The notes beneath the pieces are model-generated. The model ran no database searches and was not told the origin of the DNA. It saw nothing but the letters and a program-made list of their open reading frames with translations. DNA of 64,000 nt, taken from assembly GCA_965247705.1 (NCBI GenBank), contig CBDFHV010000084.1, positions 186,001-250,000 on the forward strand, given 5' to 3'. Shown here in pieces: positions 54,112 to 63,247 of this stretch (the stretch's first letter is position 1; every line of letters starts with the position of its first letter). This DNA is from CBDFHV01 sp965247705 (GTDB taxonomy: Bacteria; Pseudomonadota; Alphaproteobacteria; Rhodospirillales; CAMCUA01). Position numbers and translations under genes: made by a program.

Positions 54112-55224
54112 ATGGAACAGGTTATCACGTACGTGGGTCTGGACGTTCACAAGAAGAGCATTTCGGTCGCCATTGCCGATGGCGGCTTGCGCCGGGAGGC
54201 GCGCTATTTCGGCACCATCGCGAACCAACCGGCGGCGTTGCGGAAGTTGGCGCACAGGCTGGGGCGCGAGGGACGCGCGCTGCGCTTCTGCTACGAGGCC
54301 GGGCCGTGCGGTTACGGGGTCTATCGGACGCTAACATCGCTCGGCCACGACTGCGTGGTGGTGGCGCCGTCGCTGATCCCGCGGCGTCCTGGCGATCGGA
54401 TCAAGACCGACCGCCGCGATGCCTTGGGCTTGGCCAAGCTGGACCGCGCCGGCGAGCTGACGCCGGTGTGGGTTCCCGAGCCCGAGCACGAGGCCCTGCG
54501 CGATCTGGTGCGGGCCCGCGCGGCGGCGGTCAAGGCCCTGCGCCGGGCGCGTCAGCAGTTGAGCGGCTTCCTGCTACGCCACGCCCGCACGCGAGACGGC
54601 AACAACTGGACCCTGGCCCACCGGCGCTGGCTGGCGAGCCTGCGTTTCGAGCAGCCGGCCCAGCAGATCGTCCTGGAGGACTATATCCAGGCCATCGAGG
54701 ATGCCCAGGCGCGGCGCGACCGCCTGACGGCCGAGATCGAAGCATTGGTCCCCCGTTGGTCCCTGGCTGCCGTCGCCCAGGCCCTTCAGGCCATGCGCGG
54801 CGTGGCGCTGATCACCGCCGTCACCCTGTTGGCCGAGATCGGCGACCTGACCCGTTTCGACAGCCCGCGTCAGCTCATGGCGCACCTCGGTCTGGTGCCC
54901 TCGGAGCATTCCAGCGCCGCTCACATCCGGCGCGGCGCCATCACCAAGGCCGGCAACGCCGAGGCGCGCCGCGTCATGATCGAGGCCGCCTGGTGCTACC
55001 GCCTGCCGGCGCGGGTCAGCCGCTGCCTCCTGGAGCGCCTCCAGGGCCAACCCAAGGCGGTCCGCGACGTCGCCTGGAAGGCCCAGACCCGCCTCTGCGC
55101 CCGCTACCGCCGCATGGGCGCCCAAGGCAAGGATACCCCCCTGGTCACAACGGCTATCGCCCGCGAGATGCTCGGCTTCGTCTGGGCCATCGCCCGCGAG
55201 GTCGCGCCGTGCAAGGCCGGCTGA
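54112..55224 (+). CDS. IS110-family transposase
   Basis: 370 aa. The RuvC-like DEDD domain has Asp in YVGLDVHKKS, Glu in CYEAGPCGYG and Asp in IKTDRRDALGLAKL. A coiled region follows, then the C-terminal Tnp domain with helix-hairpin-helix (LQAMRGVALITAVTLLAEIGD) and LVPSEHSSAAHIRRGAITKAGN containing the expected serine. IS110 recombinases use a guide (bridge) RNA and leave no usual terminal repeats. AGGAGA precedes the ATG. It looks complete. Confidence 0.92.
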   Translation: MEQVITYVGLDVHKKSISVAIADGGLRREARYFGTIANQPAALRKLAHRLGREGRALRFCYEAGPCGYGVYRTLTSLGHDCVVVAPSLIPRRPGDRIKTDRRDALGLAKLDRAGELTPVWVPEPEHEALRDLVRARAAAVKALRRARQQLSGFLLRHARTRDGNNWTLAHRRWLASLRFEQPAQQIVLEDYIQAIEDAQARRDRLTAEIEALVPRWSLAAVAQALQAMRGVALITAVTLLAEIGDLTRFDSPRQLMAHLGLVPSEHSSAAHIRRGAITKAGNAEARRVMIEAAWCYRLPARVSRCLLERLQGQPKAVRDVAWKAQTRLCARYRRMGAQGKDTPLVTTAIAREMLGFVWAIAREVAPCKAG

Positions 55225-55609
55225 GAAAAAGCAGGGAAAAATCGTCACCCCACAAGAGGAGGACCGAAGCAGCCTACCAACAGTCCGCCGGCGCCCATGC
55301 CTGGGGGCGAGACCACGGTGAGGGGAACCCTCGACTGCTCTACGAGCGGGACTTGTCCCACGCTCGTCATCTAGACCGAGGCAGCCCCACGACGAACCCA
55401 GGGTCATGCGGTCCCAACCCGCGCATCAGAGATCGATCAACCGTCGTCAGGACGGTTTCGCCCCTGCCATGTGCGCTGGCGCTATACGTATCTCGACACC
55501 GGCAACACGGTGAGCGGTGATCTTCGTCCGAAACCTTGAATTCGGACATGAGAGAGCAGCATCCGATCGAATGGAATCGCCTTCGGCGATTCAATCGGCG
55601 GATATCGCT
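55225..55609 (+). other. Non-coding 3' region of the IS110 element, candidate guide RNA
   Basis: 385 bp without a gene, between two transposase units. A strong hairpin lies at 55342-55367 (ACGAGC-GGGAC, loop, GTCCC, GCTCGT with a 2-nt bulge). In IS1111-type elements the guide RNA comes from this side, so part of this region may encode it. The exact right end of the element was not found. Confidence 0.4.
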
Positions 55610-55625
55610 CTAGAGCACTTTCACT

Positions 55626-56276
55626 TTAATTTGGTTCATATCCTGAGTTTGCAAAATAGTTGGCGCATTCGTTTGGCCTGATGGTGTTGATGATATCTCC
55701 GATGGCGCGCCACAGGTCATCGATGGTTCGCACGGCGGCTTTTCTGAGCATCGCCTTGAGCTTTGCGAAGAACTGTTCGATCGGATTGAAGTCGGGTGAG
55801 TAGGCCGGCAGATAGGCCAGTTTGGCGCCCGCCGCCTCGATGGCCTCGCGTACGCCGGTGACTTTGTGTGAGGACAGGTTGTCCATGACGACGATGTCGC
55901 CTTGCGCCAGCGTCGGGACCAAACAACGTTCCACCCAGAGCCTGAAGATGGCGCCGTTCATCGGGCGATCAACGACGAACGGTGCGGCGATGCCATCGTG
56001 ACGCAGCCCGGCAACGAAGGTCATCGTCTTCCAGTGGCCATGCGGCACGGCGGCGACCAGACGCTCGCCGCGCCGGCACCGCCCGCGAAGGCGCGCCATC
56101 TTGGTGTTGGCACCGGTCTCGTCGATGAAGACCAGCCGGGTCGGGTCGAGCGCCGGCTGTTGCGCGCGCCACAATCGCCGGTTCTCGGCGACGTCAGGAC
56201 GTTCCTGCTCGGCTGCGTGCGCGGTTTTTTTTAAAGCTGATGCCGTGACGATGGAAGAAGTTCCACAATCCCCCAA
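55626..56276 (-). CDS. IS630-type transposase, second frame (catalytic part)
   Basis: Catalytic DDE domain: Asp in LVFIDETGANTKM, Asp in VVMDNLSSHK and Glu in SPDFNPIEQFFAKLK. Continuity with the first frame resumes at KKTAHAAEQERPDVAENR. The ATG at 56276 is only the first possible start; the natural product is probably a fusion by +1 (or -2) frameshifting or transcript slippage on the A8 run. A mutation there cannot be excluded. Confidence 0.85.
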   Translation of the reverse strand: MGDCGTSSIVTASALKKTAHAAEQERPDVAENRRLWRAQQPALDPTRLVFIDETGANTKMARLRGRCRRGERLVAAVPHGHWKTMTFVAGLRHDGIAAPFVVDRPMNGAIFRLWVERCLVPTLAQGDIVVMDNLSSHKVTGVREAIEAAGAKLAYLPAYSPDFNPIEQFFAKLKAMLRKAAVRTIDDLWRAIGDIINTIRPNECANYFANSGYEPN

Positions 56277-56571
56277 TACTGCTCTTGACGCCCTTTTCCG
56301 AGCTCAACCGGGCAATGATCTCTTCAAGCGTGAGGTCCGGCGCCGCGTCGATCTGCGTCAACAACCAATCCTCATGAGGGTCAAGCTTCGAGCCCTTGGG
56401 TGCGCCCATCGCAGCCGCCTGAACGCTGCCCGTCTCCCGCCAGCGCCGAGCGTAGCGGATCGCCGAACTGACGCTGACGCCAAATCGCCTCGCCGCCTGG
56501 CGCCGCGAAGCCCCGCCATCAATCGCATCCACGATCCGTTGCCGAAGGTCTGCCGAGTAGGCTTTGCTCAT
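56194..56571 (-). CDS. IS630-type transposase, first frame (DNA-binding part)
   Basis: 125 aa. It starts MSKAYSADLRQRIVDAIDGG and holds a helix-turn-helix (SRRQAARRFGVSVSSAIRYARRW). GGGAG lies 8 nt before the ATG at 56571, which is preferred over the ATG at 56646. The catalytic part is in another frame; the frames overlap across a run of eight A on the coding strand (56225-56232), just after HGISFKK. Full enzyme of about 315 aa would need slippage there. Confidence 0.85.
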   Translation of the reverse strand: MSKAYSADLRQRIVDAIDGGASRRQAARRFGVSVSSAIRYARRWRETGSVQAAAMGAPKGSKLDPHEDWLLTQIDAAPDLTLEEIIARLSSEKGVKSSIGGLWNFFHRHGISFKKNRARSRAGTS

Positions 56572-56664
56572 CGGAAACTCCCTTTGCGAATCTATAACAA
56601 AGGGAATCAGAACAAGATCAGAATGGGAATCCCCTTTCTGAATCATCCTTCAATGAAATTGCTC

Positions 56665-56761
56665 TAGTGTTCCGATTCTAACATTTGGTTCCTGAGCCCG
56701 GGGGTGAAGGTCGCAGTTTGCGTAGATTTAATGGGAACGAAATGTCTCGATCGGAACACTA
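56665..56761 (-). mobile_element. 97-bp MITE with IS630-like ends, copy 2
   Basis: Reverse complement of copy 1 (15783-15879) with one base different near one end (GGAACAC against GCAACAC). Terminal CTAG sites on both sides, no coding capacity beyond the six-codon mini-ORF (now MLESEH). One end touches the two-frame IS630 element, the other forms the stop codon of the RND pseudogene. Confidence 0.87.
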
Positions 56762-59700
56762 GCGTCGAGGAATCGGTTTCGCCATACCTGAAGACTCGGA
56801 AGCCGGGACGGGATTCGGTTTCTCGACGACGCGGGTGATGAGGCCCAGAAGCGGTGGGATGATCAAGAGGGTCAGCACCGCCGACAATGCAAGGCCCCCG
56901 ACGACCACCGAACCCAGGCCCCGGTAGATCTCCGATCCGGCGCCCGAAAACAGCACCAGCGGCAGCATGCCGCAGACGCTGGTCAGGGTCGACATGAAGA
57001 TCGGCCGCACCCGGTTGCGGGTCGCCTCGACGATGGCATCGGCGGCAGGCATGGCGTCCTCGCGCACGTGCAAGAGAGTCTGATGTACCAGCAGGATGGC
57101 ATTGTTGACCACGGTGCCGATGAGGATGACGAAGCCGAGGAGGGTGAGCATGTCCAGGGGATGGAAGACGAACAGGTTGAGGATCACCAGCCCGCCGACG
57201 CCGCCGGCGGTGGCCAGCGGTACGGAGAACAGAATGACCAGGGGGTAGACGAAGCTTTCGAACAGAACCGCCATGACCAGATAGACGACGATCACGGCGA
57301 TCAGCAGGTTGAGCTTCATGGCGTCCCAGGTGCGGGCCAGCTCGTCGGCGGTGCCCGATATGCTGAGGCGAACCCCCGGGGGCAGACCCCGTTCCGTCAA
57401 CGGCCCAATGACGTTGTCGCGCACCGACTGGATCGTCGTCTCAAGGGCAACGTCCGCGCCGGGGCGGATCCGAAGGGACACCGTTCGGTTTCGCTCCAGG
57501 TGAAGGATCTGGGTCGGGCCGGCGGTCACCTCGATGGTGGCGAGGGCCGAGATGGGCAGGATATTGCCGAACGCGGTCACGATGGGCAGATCGCCGATGC
57601 CCTGGGTGCGGTCGATGCGCCCTTCCGGCCCATGATCGTCAGGTCCGTTCGACGGCCATCCAGGACAATTTGAGCGACCCGCAGCCCGTCGTTGAAGGCG
57701 TCGATGGTCAGGCCCAGGTCGCGGGCCGTCAGGCCATTGTCGGCGAGGCGCTGAAGGTCGGGGATCACCCGCACTTCGGGCGCCCCCAGTTCCAGGCCCG
57801 GCCGCGTGCTAACCCGGATACCAAACGCCGCGGGCATTTCTTCCCGGACCAGGCGGATCGCGTCGCGGGCCACGTCCAGGATCTCGTCGAAGTCGGGACC
57901 CGTAACCTCCAGGTCGATGATCCGGGCACCGCCATATCCGCGTCCAAAGATGGAACCCTGGCTCACATAGCCGGACGTGCCGGCCTCGTTGAAAGCAAGA
58001 CGGCGAAGGATGGGAATCAGTTCCCCCGTCCGCTCCGGATCGGTGCTAGCGGCGGCGAAGGTGCTCCGACCCTTACGCGCGGTAAACCAGAATCGGCTCA
58101 TCTTCGGGGGGTCGTCGGGGTTCGAAACGGTCTCTTCGGACGATGCCCAGTGGGGTTGGGCCCGCTGTTCCGCCTCCTCGGCCATGCGCAGCGTCGTCTT
58201 CAGGTTGTAGCCCGGCGGATGCCGAGCGATGGCGAACAACAGGTTGCGCTTGCCGTCCGGCAAGAAATCGAGGGAGGGTGGGAAGAATCCCGTGACCGCC
58301 GCGGCCGTGCCACAAATCACGGCAACCGTTGCCAGGCCCGCTGCCCGCCGCCGGACTGCAAACCGGGCGGCGTGGCCGACCCCATCGACGAACCGCGCCG
58401 CCAGGCGGTCTATAACCAGGAAGGCCCCCCGGGTTTCCGATGTCTTCGGCGTGTTGGCCAACATGCGAGCGGCCATGGCGGGGACGACGGTTCCGGCGAC
58501 GCAGAGCGAGAGCAGGACTGCCACGGAAAGGGCGACGGCGATGTCCCTGAAAAGCTGACCCACAACCATGTCCATCACCAGCACGGGGGCGAACGCGGCG
58601 ACGGTCGTGACCGCCGAGACGAAAACGGCGCCCCACACCTGGGAGGCGCCGCGCGCGGCGGCCTCCATGGCGGGAATCCCTTGCTGACGAAGGCGGAAGA
58701 TGTTCTCCAGTACAACAATGGCCGCGTCCACCACCATGCCTACCGCGAACGCGAGGCCGGCAAGAGATATGAGGTTAATGGATCGGCCAAGCGCCGACAT
58801 GGCGACGAAGGCGCCAACGATGGAGATGGGAATGGCCAAGGCGACGGCTAGCGTGGCGCCGAAGGAGCGCAAGAACATGTACAGGATGGCAACGGCCATG
58901 CTGCCTCCGACCCAGATATTCTGGGTCACCAGAGCGATGGAGGAGCGGATGTAGTCGGTTTCGTCATAGTCCAGGTGAATAGCGAGGCCCGCGTCCCGTA
59001 GCGCGCCCTTGTTGAGTTCTTCGGTAACGCGACGAATCCGGTCCATGACCCGAATGACGTTGGTGCCGGTGTCGCGGATTACCGAAATGTTGATGTTATT
59101 TTCGCCCTTGCTGCGGCTGACCGCGCTCCGTGGCTTGTAGCCGAAGCGAACATCAGCCACGTGGCCGACGGTGACCCGGGCGATCCGTCCCGTTTCCGGG
59201 TCGATACCGGATCGCAAGGGCACGGAGCGTGCTCTGGTAAGGGTCGTCAGCTCGCTTTCGGTGCGGACCGTGTAGCGCCGTTTGCCTTCGTCAAGGTCTC
59301 CGGCGGAGATGTTTATATTGGTTCCGCTCAGCGCCGCCGCGACATCGGCGATGGTCAGTCCGTAGCGAGCCATTTGGCGGGGCTCTACAATCACTTGCAG
59401 TTCACGCTTCCGTCCGCCCCTTACGTTCACGACCGCGACCCCCGGCTCGCGCTCCATCCTGTCCTGGACCAGGTCCTCGACCAGATCGCGGTAGTTCTCA
59501 ATATCCCCCGGAGTCCCCGGCAAGGTGCGGACGTTGAGCCACGCGACGGGCCTGTCTTCGGCGTCGCGCGTATAGAGGCGGGGGCGCCTCGCCTCGTCCG
59601 GCAAATCGCTCACTTGGGCCAGGCGGTTGTTGACCAGAAGCAGCAAACGGTCGATGTCTTGGCCGATGGCGAATTCGAGGATGATGCGGGCGCCACCCCG

Positions 59701-59955
59701 ACGGGCTCGGCCTTCCATGCGCTCCAGACCGTCAAGCCCCTTGAGGGCTTCCTCTTGGCGTTCGACGATCTCCCGTTCCACTTCCGCGGGCGCGGCCCCG
59801 GGCCAGGACGTGGACACCGAGATCAGTGGCTTGCGAACGTCAGGCGTGAGCTGGATGGGAATGGACTGCAACGCCAGCCAGCCCATGAGGAGGATCATCA
59901 GGACGACCGCGGTCACCGCGGTCGGCCTTTGAACGGCAAGGCGAATCAGGGTCAA
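56759..59955 (-). pseudogene. RND efflux permease with a single-base frameshift
   Basis: Frame 1 runs from a TTG at 59955 to a stop at 57577, frame 2 from about 57625 to 56759. Compared with the intact neighbour (60041-63223), one base is missing after ATGGG near 57628, so the frame shifts after LTIMG; about 1,068 codons would result if it were restored. Family features are clear: IPIQLTPDVRKP at the start, GMVVDAAIVVLEN in the middle. GGGAG lies 9 nt before the TTG, where the alignment with the intact copy begins. The C-terminal TAG is formed by the MITE edge. Either a real pseudogene or a sequencing error. Confidence 0.82.
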
Positions 59956-60040
59956 CGGCGCCAACTCCCGCCGTCAGCATTCCAAGAACAGCGCAATCGC
60001 GCAACGGGTATCGGAAACGAACGCGCGCCACCTCGCCCGG

Positions 60041-63000
60041 TCACTGCGCCGGCTGCTGGGCCGCGGCGACCCCCGCACTTGCCGGTTTCTCCACCGCGCG
60101 GGCGATGAGGCCGAGCAACGGTGGGATGATCAAGAGCGTCAATACCGCCGACAGGGCCAGGCCGCCCACGACCACCGAACCCAGGCCCCGGTAGAGTTCC
60201 GATCCGGCGCCCGGGATCAGCACCAGCGGCAGCATGCCGCAGACGCTGGTCAGGGTCGACATGAAGATCGGCCGCACCCGGTTGCGGGTCGCCTCGACGA
60301 TGGCATCGGCGACCGCCATCGCGTCCTCGCGCACGTGAAGCAGAGTCTGGTGCACCAGCAGGATGGCATTGTTGACCACGGTGCCGATGAGGATGACGAA
60401 GCCGAGGAGGGTGAGCATGTCCAAGGGATGGAAGACGAACAGGTTGAGGATCACCAGCCCACCGACGCCGCCGGCGGTGGCCAACGGTACGGAGAACAGG
60501 ATGATCAGGGGATAGATGAAGCTTTCGAACAGGATCGCCATGACCAGATAGACGATGACCACGGCGATCAGCAGGTTGAGCTTCATGGCGTTCCAAGTGC
60601 GGGCCAGCTCGTCGGCGGTGCCCGATATGCTGAGGCGCACCCCCGGCGGCAGGCCCTGTTCCCTTAGCGGCCCGATGACATCGTCGCGCACCGACTGGAT
60701 CGCCGTCTCCAGGGGAACGTCGGGACCGGGGCGGATCTGCACGTTGACGGTCCGTTCCCGTTCCAGGTGCAGGATCTCCGTCGGCCCCTCGGTTACCTCC
60801 ACCGTGGCGAGGGTTCCCGCCGGCAGGATGGTGCCGTCGCGGGTGACCACGGGCAGGTTACCGATCCCCTGGGTGCGCTGAATACGCCGCTCCGGCCCCA
60901 TCACCGTCAGATCGATGCGCCGGCTGCCGGCGGTCACCTCGGCCACCCGCAGCCCGTCGTTGAAGGCGTCGATGGTCAGGCCCAGGTCACGGGCCGTCAG
61001 GCCGTTGTCGGCGAGGCGCTGAAGATCGGGGATCACCCGCACCTCCGGCGCCCCCAGTTCCAGGCCCGGCCGCGGACGGATCTGGGTTCCCTCGCTGCGG
61101 GGCAGGGCCTGCCGGGTGACGCGAACCGCGTCCCGGGCTGCGTCCAGAAGCTGCTCGATATCGGGGCCCGAAATATCCAGCTCCACCACCCGCGAGCCGC
61201 CGAACCCGCGACCGAACAGGGATGTCTGATTGACGAAGCCGAAGGTACCCGGTTCGTTGAAGGCGTGTTTGCGTAACAGGGGAATCAGTTCCTTGGCGCG
61301 GGTCGGATCGACGGCAGCGGCGCCGATGAAATTGGCCGTCGGCCTGGCGACGAACCAGAACCGCTCGATCTTCGGCGGCTCCCCGGGACCGGATTCGGGT
61401 CCGGTTTCCGACGCCCAGTGGGGGCGCAGCCGGTTTTCGACGTCTTCGGCGATGCGGGTCGTGATGCCCAAGTTGTACCCCGGCGACTGCTGGGTGATGG
61501 CGATCACCAGGTTGCGGTTGCCCTCGGGCAGGTATTCCAGCCGCGGCAGGTAAAGCCAGGTGGCCACGCCGGCACCGCCGCAGATCAGGACGATCACCGT
61601 GATGGACGCAGTCCGGCTGCGGACCATCAGCCGCGCAAATCCCGTCACCGTTCGGAGAAACAGACGCGCCAGATGATCAATTCCCGGCAGGGAGAACATC
61701 ATCTCACCGCCGGCGATGCGATCGCCCAGCAGCCGGGTCGCCAACGTCGGGATGACCGTGACCGACACCAGCAGCGACAGCAGGACCGCAACCGAAAGCG
61801 CCACCGCGATATCCCGAAACAATTGGCCGACCACCAGGTCCATCACCAAGACCGGCGCAAAAGCCACGACCGTGGTCAGGGCCGAGACCAGGACCGCGCC
61901 CCAGACCTGTCGGGCGCCCTGCAGGGCGGCATCCTTGCGGGTGGCGCCCCGCTGGCGGTGGCGGAATATGTTCTCGAGCACGACAATGGCCGCGTCGACG
62001 ACCATGCCCACGGCGAAGGCGATGCCGGCCATGGAGACGACGTTGATGGATCGACCCAGCGCCGCCATGGCGACGAACGAGCCGATGACCGACACCGGTA
62101 TGGCCAGGGCGACCACGAGGGTGGCGCCAAAGGAGCGCAGGAAGATCATCAGCAGGATCGTCGCCAGGATCCCGCCCACCCAGATGTTCTGGGTCACCAG
62201 ATTGATGGCGGAGCGGATGTAGATGGTCTCGTCGTAGACCTGCTCTAACACCAGATCTTCGGCCAGCAGCGGTCCCGCGTTGAGTTCCTCGACCACCTTT
62301 TGAACGCCGCCCATGACCGAGATCACGTTGGTGCCCGTGTCGCGAACGGCGTTGAGAACGACCGCCGGCTCACCTTCGTTGCGGATGTAGGTGGTCCGGC
62401 GCTTGTAGCCGAACTCGACGGTCGCGATGTCGCCGACGGTAACCCGGGAGATGCGCCCCGTGGCGTCGTCGATGCCCGTGCGCAACGGCACCGCGCGCAC
62501 CCTATCGAGGCTGGTCAGTTCGCTTTCCGTGCGGACCACGTACTGGCGTTTGCCCTCGTCCAGGTCGCCGGCCGAGATATTGACGTTGGTGCCGCGCAGG
62601 GCCTCGGCGATGCTGGTGATGGTCAGGCCGTAGCGGGCCATCTTCTGCGGTTCGACGATCACCCGCAGCTCGCGCTCGTCGCCCCCATAGACATTGACCA
62701 GGGCGATGCCGGTGACCCGCTCCATGCGGTCCTGGATGACGTCCTCCGCATAGTCCTTGTAAGTGTCGATGTGGCGCGGGTTGCCGGGCGTCGTCTTGAG
62801 CACGAACCAGGCGACCGGGTTCTCGTCCGTGTCGCGGGTGCGAAGCCGCGGTTCCCTCGCCTCGTCCGGCATGCCGGTGATTTGGCTCAGACGGTTGTTG
62901 ACCAGCAGCAGCAGGCGATCGACGCCTTGCTCGATGCCGAACTCCATGATCACCGTGGCTCTGCCCCGGCGCGCCCGGCCTTCCATGCGCTCCAGGCCCT

Positions 63001-63223
63001 CAAGGCCCTTCAGCGCCTCCTCCTGGCGGTTGAGGATTTCCCGTTCCACTTCCGCCGGCGCCGCGCCCGACCAGGTCGTCTGCACGATGATCAGGGGTTT
63101 GCGGACGTCCGGCGTCAACTGGATGGGGATGGTGGTGAGGGCCAGCCACCCCATGAGGATGATCATGAGGACGATCGACAACACCGCGGTCGGCCGGTCG
63201 ACGGCCAATCGAATCACGTTCAT
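60041..63223 (-). CDS. RND family efflux transporter permease
   Basis: 1060 aa, full RND length with 12 expected membrane segments and two large periplasmic loops. Membrane segment 1 ends IPIQLTPDVRKPLII; segment 4 has GMVVDAAIVVLEN with the adjacent acids of the proton relay; QNIWVGGILATILLMIFLRSF opens the block of segments 2-6. It exports small molecules using the proton gradient, with the adaptor encoded just upstream (24 bp). The specificity is unknown. No outer-membrane channel gene is in the window. Confidence 0.92.
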   Translation of the reverse strand: MNVIRLAVDRPTAVLSIVLMIILMGWLALTTIPIQLTPDVRKPLIIVQTTWSGAAPAEVEREILNRQEEALKGLEGLERMEGRARRGRATVIMEFGIEQGVDRLLLLVNNRLSQITGMPDEAREPRLRTRDTDENPVAWFVLKTTPGNPRHIDTYKDYAEDVIQDRMERVTGIALVNVYGGDERELRVIVEPQKMARYGLTITSIAEALRGTNVNISAGDLDEGKRQYVVRTESELTSLDRVRAVPLRTGIDDATGRISRVTVGDIATVEFGYKRRTTYIRNEGEPAVVLNAVRDTGTNVISVMGGVQKVVEELNAGPLLAEDLVLEQVYDETIYIRSAINLVTQNIWVGGILATILLMIFLRSFGATLVVALAIPVSVIGSFVAMAALGRSINVVSMAGIAFAVGMVVDAAIVVLENIFRHRQRGATRKDAALQGARQVWGAVLVSALTTVVAFAPVLVMDLVVGQLFRDIAVALSVAVLLSLLVSVTVIPTLATRLLGDRIAGGEMMFSLPGIDHLARLFLRTVTGFARLMVRSRTASITVIVLICGGAGVATWLYLPRLEYLPEGNRNLVIAITQQSPGYNLGITTRIAEDVENRLRPHWASETGPESGPGEPPKIERFWFVARPTANFIGAAAVDPTRAKELIPLLRKHAFNEPGTFGFVNQTSLFGRGFGGSRVVELDISGPDIEQLLDAARDAVRVTRQALPRSEGTQIRPRPGLELGAPEVRVIPDLQRLADNGLTARDLGLTIDAFNDGLRVAEVTAGSRRIDLTVMGPERRIQRTQGIGNLPVVTRDGTILPAGTLATVEVTEGPTEILHLERERTVNVQIRPGPDVPLETAIQSVRDDVIGPLREQGLPPGVRLSISGTADELARTWNAMKLNLLIAVVIVYLVMAILFESFIYPLIILFSVPLATAGGVGGLVILNLFVFHPLDMLTLLGFVILIGTVVNNAILLVHQTLLHVREDAMAVADAIVEATRNRVRPIFMSTLTSVCGMLPLVLIPGAGSELYRGLGSVVVGGLALSAVLTLLIIPPLLGLIARAVEKPASAGVAAAQQPAQ

Positions 63224-63247
63224 GTCACACCGTCCTCGGCGGCCGCC

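Larger units (their letters stand above)
55611..56666 (-). mobile_element. Second IS630-family element (two-frame type)
   Basis: Bounded by TA within CTAG at 55610-55613 and 56664-56667. The ends are inverted repeats beginning TAGAGCACTTTCA on the left and, reversed, TAGAGCAATTTCA on the right. It is unrelated in sequence to the copies at 34533 and 51150. Its right-hand CTAG is shared with MITE copy 2, so one element inserted at the edge of the other. Confidence 0.88.
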
